Shown: positions 17,376 through 20,685 of the stretch, in pieces
Layout of the letters: the number at the start of each line of letters is the position of its first letter
Position numbering within the stretch: the first letter of the stretch is position 1
Assembly (NCBI GenBank): GCA_910588825.1
Contig: CAJURF010000068.1
Location: forward strand, 1-20,685
DNA length: 20,685 bases
Source: an uncultured Lachnospiraceae bacterium
GTDB lineage: Bacteria; Bacillota; Clostridia; Lachnospirales; Lachnospiraceae
Direction: 5' to 3'
Made by a program: the position numbers and the translations under genes
The notes under the pieces: generated by a model
What the model was told of the DNA's origin: nothing
Seen by the model: the letters and a program-made list of their open reading frames with translations, nothing else
Databases searched by the model: none

Positions 17376-18914
17376 CTACTCTTTTTCAACAACAAACGAC
17401 GAGATCAAGTCATCCAGCTGCTGATCACCCTTCCTTCTATTGGAAAGGTCTATATCCCCCGTAATCTCATTACTGTTACCTTCACATTCATCTTCTGTAT
17501 ACACGGTAACGCTATACCCATCAGGCACTTTCATAGAACTGATGCTCCGATTGGAGATTCCCCGCTTCACCATATCTGCTATATGGTATTCTCCCGGCAC
17601 AAAAACTCCTGAAACGCCCGAATAGCCAGGCTCTTTATACATGGTAACCCCAACATCACCTTCTTTTTTCTTACCGTTTTCATATACTTCCACATATGTA
17701 CTGCCATCTTCACGAATCCTGGTGTGAATATCTGAATACCTCTCACCTTTCTCCCAGGTTCCCTCAATCCATTCCCCGTTTGTATAGGAAATAGTTCCTT
17801 CTCCATCTAATTTGCCTTTTTTCAATTCACCTTTATAAAATGCTGAATGAAAATGTAAGGTTCCCATCCCATCCATAATTCCATTTTCAAATTCTCCTGT
17901 ATACCATATATCTTTTTCCGGCCAATAATGAAATCCTTCCCCCGACATAATTCCATCTTCAAAGTCACCGATATAAACATATCCATCTTTAAAAATACAC
18001 ATTCCATGGCCGTCAATCACATTGCCCTTTTTGGTTCCCACATACCGGTCTCCATTGGTATTTTCCCACACCTCTGGACTGCTGCTTTTCTCTGTGCCAT
18101 TTTCCCATTCCTTTACAGACGCAGTCCCGTTTTGATCAATCTTAACACCTTCTCCATTATACTTTCCTTTTCCATTTGTAAAATCGCCGATCGCACACTC
18201 CCCTTTAGAATTCCAGAAAACGCCGATACCTGTTTGCTCATCTTCTTCCCAGGCACACTTTGTATAAGAAGGATTTAACTCACCACTGTCTGGTATGGAG
18301 CCATAAAGTATTCCCTCCCCCTCACGTTTTCCGTCTTTCCATTCTCCGGTATACCAGGCTCCATTGGCATAGTACATGGTTCCGTTTCCTTCTGGGCATT
18401 CACTTCTGATGAGATCACCAATATAAATATTTCCATTGGCGTAGACAATGATTCCTTTCCCGCCGTGAAGGTCTTCGATGGCTTCAATATAATAAACGTT
18501 TCCGTCTTTTTCCATGCTTCTCAGGCCTTCCGTTTTTTCACCATCTTCCCATATCCCGGTTTCAGTATTTCCATCTGCATCTATCATAACCCCCAGACCA
18601 TTTTTTTCATCATTTCTATAACAGCCCTTAAAGCAACTGCCATCTTCATATGTGAAAAGAACATTTCCTTCTATTTTGTCCTGACACCAGGTTCCATCAA
18701 GACGTCCCTCATCCGGGTAAAAAATGGTGCCAACTCCATCCTTTTTATCATCTTCCATCTGTCCTTTATAAAGACTGCCGTCTTCCAGGTAATCTTCATA
18801 GCGGCTGCCTTGTCCCAGTTCATTTGTTTTTGCCTCTGCGTGTACACTTATGGCAAAAACAGCTGCTGTCAATAGGATTAATGTCTTTAGAGTGTTTCTT
18901 TTTTTCATTTGCAT
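17376..18914 (-). CDS. Secreted MORN-repeat protein with C-terminal beta/gamma-crystallin-like domain
   Basis: A 512-residue protein with a signal peptide (cleaved near HAEA, about residue 28). Residues about 46-400 hold many MORN-type repeats, about 14-23 residues each: 'GSLYKGQMEDDKKDGVGTI', 'GAWYTGEWKDGKREGEGIL', 'GYVYIGDFEDGIMSGEGF', 'FYKGELKKGKLDGEGTI'. Several are degenerate. The last 88 residues (425-512) match the beta/gamma-crystallin pattern: 'MYKEPGYSGVSGVFVPGEY', 'ISNRSISSMKVPDGYSVTVY', 'DECEGNSNEITGD', then 'LDDLISSFVV'. This fold often binds calcium. MORN proteins often act as scaffolds; an extracellular wall or glycan-binding role is inference. AAAGGAAGG lies just upstream; ATG at 18914 or at 18908 (MKKRN) are both possible, the latter better spaced. 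Confidence 0.87.
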   Translation of the reverse strand: MQMKKRNTLKTLILLTAAVFAISVHAEAKTNELGQGSRYEDYLEDGSLYKGQMEDDKKDGVGTIFYPDEGRLDGTWCQDKIEGNVLFTYEDGSCFKGCYRNDEKNGLGVMIDADGNTETGIWEDGEKTEGLRSMEKDGNVYYIEAIEDLHGGKGIIVYANGNIYIGDLIRSECPEGNGTMYYANGAWYTGEWKDGKREGEGILYGSIPDSGELNPSYTKCAWEEDEQTGIGVFWNSKGECAIGDFTNGKGKYNGEGVKIDQNGTASVKEWENGTEKSSSPEVWENTNGDRYVGTKKGNVIDGHGMCIFKDGYVYIGDFEDGIMSGEGFHYWPEKDIWYTGEFENGIMDGMGTLHFHSAFYKGELKKGKLDGEGTISYTNGEWIEGTWEKGERYSDIHTRIREDGSTYVEVYENGKKKEGDVGVTMYKEPGYSGVSGVFVPGEYHIADMVKRGISNRSISSMKVPDGYSVTVYTEDECEGNSNEITGDIDLSNRRKGDQQLDDLISSFVVEKE

Positions 18915-18985
18915 TTCCTTCCTTTAGTGAATAACCTGTTGACCCTGCCTTATCCATACATAAAATTCTCCTCCATTTACTCTTG

Positions 18986-19031
18986 AGTATATCTTGGATA
19001 TATCATACCTTCCTGTAAATGAAGGAGTAAA
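18986..19031 (-). promoter_or_regulatory. Candidate promoter and palindrome upstream of the MORN gene
   Basis: On the minus strand TTTACT (19031-19026) and TATGAT (19007-19002) are separated by 18 bases and could be -35 and -10 boxes. Immediately downstream, TATATC-CAA-GATATA (19002-18988) is a perfect 6-base inverted repeat that could be an operator. The region is AT-rich, so this is tentative. Confidence 0.35.
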
Positions 19032-19082
19032 TCAGACGGTGCTAATTGCCATCAAATTTCTTATCTGGCTCCGCATTAGTTA

Positions 19083-19761
19083 TCAATCATCCTGAGCCTC
19101 CCGCGCTCTCTTTACCCTGACTTTACAAGTCTTCTTGCATGACCCGACTTTAACAGTCACTGTCGCACTCCCAGCTCTCTTCCCTTTTAATTTTCCGTTC
19201 CTTTTATTGATTGTAGCAATTCTGGTTTTGTTCACAGACCACTGGGCAGTTCCGGAGACGCCATACTTTTTCACTTTCAAGGTAATGGTGCGTCCGCTTT
19301 TCACAGATGTCTTACCGGAGATATCAAGATATGGCCTCTGCACCGATATTTTTGTTTTCAGCTTCTTGGTCTGTCCATTGCTTAACGTGATTGTGGTTGT
19401 AATTGTGGCTTTTCCCGCTTTCAGTCCGGTAACGGTGCCCTTTTCTGTCACAGGGGCTATCTTTTTTCCATTGGAGCTGAATGTCACGCTCTTTAGATTT
19501 ACGCCTGCTTTCTTTAATATAGATGTAAAGTTTTTCGGATATTTTGGCGTAATCCTGGCCGTGTGGGTGACTCTTCCTGTGTACAATGTTTTCGATGACG
19601 GCACTTTTATAGCGTTCAGCGCTTTGCTTACAGTTCTGATCGTGAAATGATCTTTGAGAACAGTTACCTCAAAGCTTTTCTCCGTGTTTGCTTCTTCAAG
19701 TCCCCAGAAGCACAACTGTCATCACGAGAGACAGTTTTTTCCGCCATGAATTCTTATTCAT
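19083..19761 (-). pseudogene. Small secreted Ig-like (Big_2) protein, frameshifted after the signal peptide
   Basis: The ATG at 19761, behind AAAGGAGAATT, starts a signal peptide, MNKNSWRKKLSLVMTVVLLG, but this frame stops two codons later. The body continues in the +1 frame: 'LEEANTEKSFEVTVLK', then two Ig-like beta domains ('TARITPKYPKNF ... GTVTGLKAGKATITT' and 'GKTSVKSGRTITLKVKKYG ... GKRAGSATVTVKVGSCKKTC') to the stop at 19083. The switch occurs in a run of four G (four C on the plus strand, 19702-19705). Three G would join signal peptide and body perfectly. The gene is therefore either recently inactivated, phase-variable or misread at that run. The mature part is about 205 residues, very Lys/Arg/Thr-rich. 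It starts 24 bases after the Sel1 gene and is probably co-transcribed. Confidence 0.7.
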
Positions 19762-19785
19762 ACACAAAATTCTCCTTTCTTCCCC

Positions 19786-20598
19786 TCACTGAAGCTTGAC
19801 CGAACTCCAATAATCCGCTTTTCTCCCATCCTCCGGGATATCCTCAGAGCCATATGTACAGCAGGCAATCAGAATATCCATCTGCTCCACAAATTCCGCC
19901 GATGTAAAATTGGTGCGGTATGCCTGGAGCAGGCCGTCCCGGTCTTTCCTGGAATCCTCGATTCCATTGTCTGCCGCCCGGTCGAACCAGTACAATGCTG
20001 CCAGGTCGTTTTTCTCCACGCCTTCCCCGGCATTATAGAGAACCGCCAGGGCATTCTGGGCATTGCCGTCTTCCCCGAATTCGGCGGCTGCACGGAACAA
20101 TTTTGCCGCCTCTGCATATTCTTGTTTGTTAAAATGGTTTCCTGCAGATACACACAACTTTTTCACCGCAATCTCCCGGCCGTTCTCATCCGGATACAAA
20201 AGCTTGGCGTACCGAATCATCTCCTCATACAAATTCTGCGATGTCTTCGCCAGAAAATCCTGATGGATATAGTCCATGGTACTTTTCACACACATTTTCT
20301 TTGCACCCTCATTCCCATTCATCCCTGCCTGGTGAAACCAGTACGCCGCCTGTAAGAAATTTTGTTCTGTTCCCTTTCCCTGGGCATAGAGACTGGCCAG
20401 ATTATACTGGGCCGATGCTTCCGGCACCAGATCCACAATCTGCTGATAGGTGAGAAATGCCCGCTCCGGCATCCCCTCCGCCAGGCAGATCTGGGCATTA
20501 TCCAGCATCTGCTGGATGATATCTTCTGGCTTACTTTCCGTTTTTTCTCCGGCTGCCCGGCGGATAGAGGATAATTTAGCCAAAATCCCCTTTCCCAT
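19786..20598 (-). CDS. Sel1-like (TPR-family) repeat protein
   Basis: A 270-residue cytosolic protein with no signal peptide. Two Sel1-type repeats are clear: residues 61-99 ('AQYNLASLYAQGKGTEQNFL' then 'AAYWFHQAGMNGNEGAKK') and about 163-215 ('AEAAKLFRAAAEFGEDGNAQ', 'ALAVLYNAGEGVEKNDLAAL', 'YWFDRAADNG'). The N-terminal 40 residues and the middle segment (105-160) are helical and resemble TPR. Such repeats form scaffolds for protein-protein contacts. The start has AAAGGAG 6 bases upstream. It precedes the frameshifted Ig-like gene, probably in one transcript. Partners are unknown. Confidence 0.88.
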   Translation of the reverse strand: MGKGILAKLSSIRRAAGEKTESKPEDIIQQMLDNAQICLAEGMPERAFLTYQQIVDLVPEASAQYNLASLYAQGKGTEQNFLQAAYWFHQAGMNGNEGAKKMCVKSTMDYIHQDFLAKTSQNLYEEMIRYAKLLYPDENGREIAVKKLCVSAGNHFNKQEYAEAAKLFRAAAEFGEDGNAQNALAVLYNAGEGVEKNDLAALYWFDRAADNGIEDSRKDRDGLLQAYRTNFTSAEFVEQMDILIACCTYGSEDIPEDGRKADYWSSVKLQ

Positions 20599-20685
20599 GC
20601 CCTGCTCCTTTCTTCTTTGTCTGGTGTTTATTCATAGTTTTTATCATTCCTTTCGCTTCGCTCAAGGCACAAACAAGACATGAAA
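20599..20685. other. Right-edge upstream region with a short imperfect hairpin
   Basis: No gene could be assigned in these last bases. An imperfect inverted repeat, CCTTTCGCTTCGCTCAAGG (20649-20667), can fold with CCTT/AAGG and GC/GC pairs separated by tandem G-A mismatches and a three-base loop. A minus-strand frame is open from the edge to the start of the Sel1 gene and could be the tail of a further upstream gene, but nothing in it is recognisable. Confidence 0.4.

Noticed and set aside
19135..19650. Plus-strand hydrophobic open frame of 171 codons
   Set aside because: It mirrors the Lys/Thr/Val-rich Ig-like gene on the other strand; antisense of such codons gives Phe/Leu/Val-rich text that only mimics a membrane protein.

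Overview
The window looks like a chromosomal stretch of a low-to-medium GC Gram-positive gut-type Clostridia, most likely Lachnospiraceae. This rests on strong AAAGGAG-type ribosome binding sites, secreted proteins built from Big_2, Big_3, 'KPSVTL..KEGKDYTVSY' and FN3 modules, and a papain-like protease with Lachnospiraceae-style C-terminal Ig/FN3 domains. Every convincing complete gene lies on the minus strand, so transcription runs from high to low coordinates. No tRNA, rRNA, CRISPR array, transposase or phage gene was seen.

Layout in transcription order. (1) 20598-19083: a cytosolic Sel1-repeat protein, then, 24 bases later, a small secreted double Ig-like protein whose signal peptide and body are in different frames. 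(2) 18914-17376: a secreted MORN-repeat protein ending in a beta/gamma-crystallin-like domain. (3) 17245-14402: a secreted C1A (papain-like) protease with two nearly duplicated Big_2 modules and a terminal FN3 domain. (4) 14355-6552: a tightly packed six-gene run with gaps of about 10-47 bases. It encodes a double zinc-ribbon/PH-like protein, a dynamin-like GTPase (595 aa), a second one with a hydrophobic membrane segment (708 aa), a soluble M48 metallopeptidase, a third dynamin-like GTPase (585 aa), and a zinc-ribbon three-TM protein. (5) About 6440-5730: a decayed secreted transglutaminase plus Ig-like gene with several frameshifts. (6) 5433 to the left edge: a very large secreted Big_3/PPC adhesin. 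It loses its reading frame just as a leucine-rich repeat region begins, exactly where the plus strand starts to read as part of a response-regulator receiver domain.

The most interesting unit is the six-gene dynamin operon: three clearly different bacterial dynamin-like proteins, a soluble zinc protease and two zinc-ribbon proteins that could act as membrane adaptors. Multi-dynamin sets such as LeoABC and the Campylobacter DLP pairs are known. The combination here, with M48 between two GTPases and zinc-ribbon proteins at both ends, would suit a cytoplasmic membrane-remodelling, stress or defence complex. That role is inference. The surrounding secreted genes look like a surface/adhesion neighbourhood with clear gene decay. 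No database search was possible; family names come from motifs read by eye.
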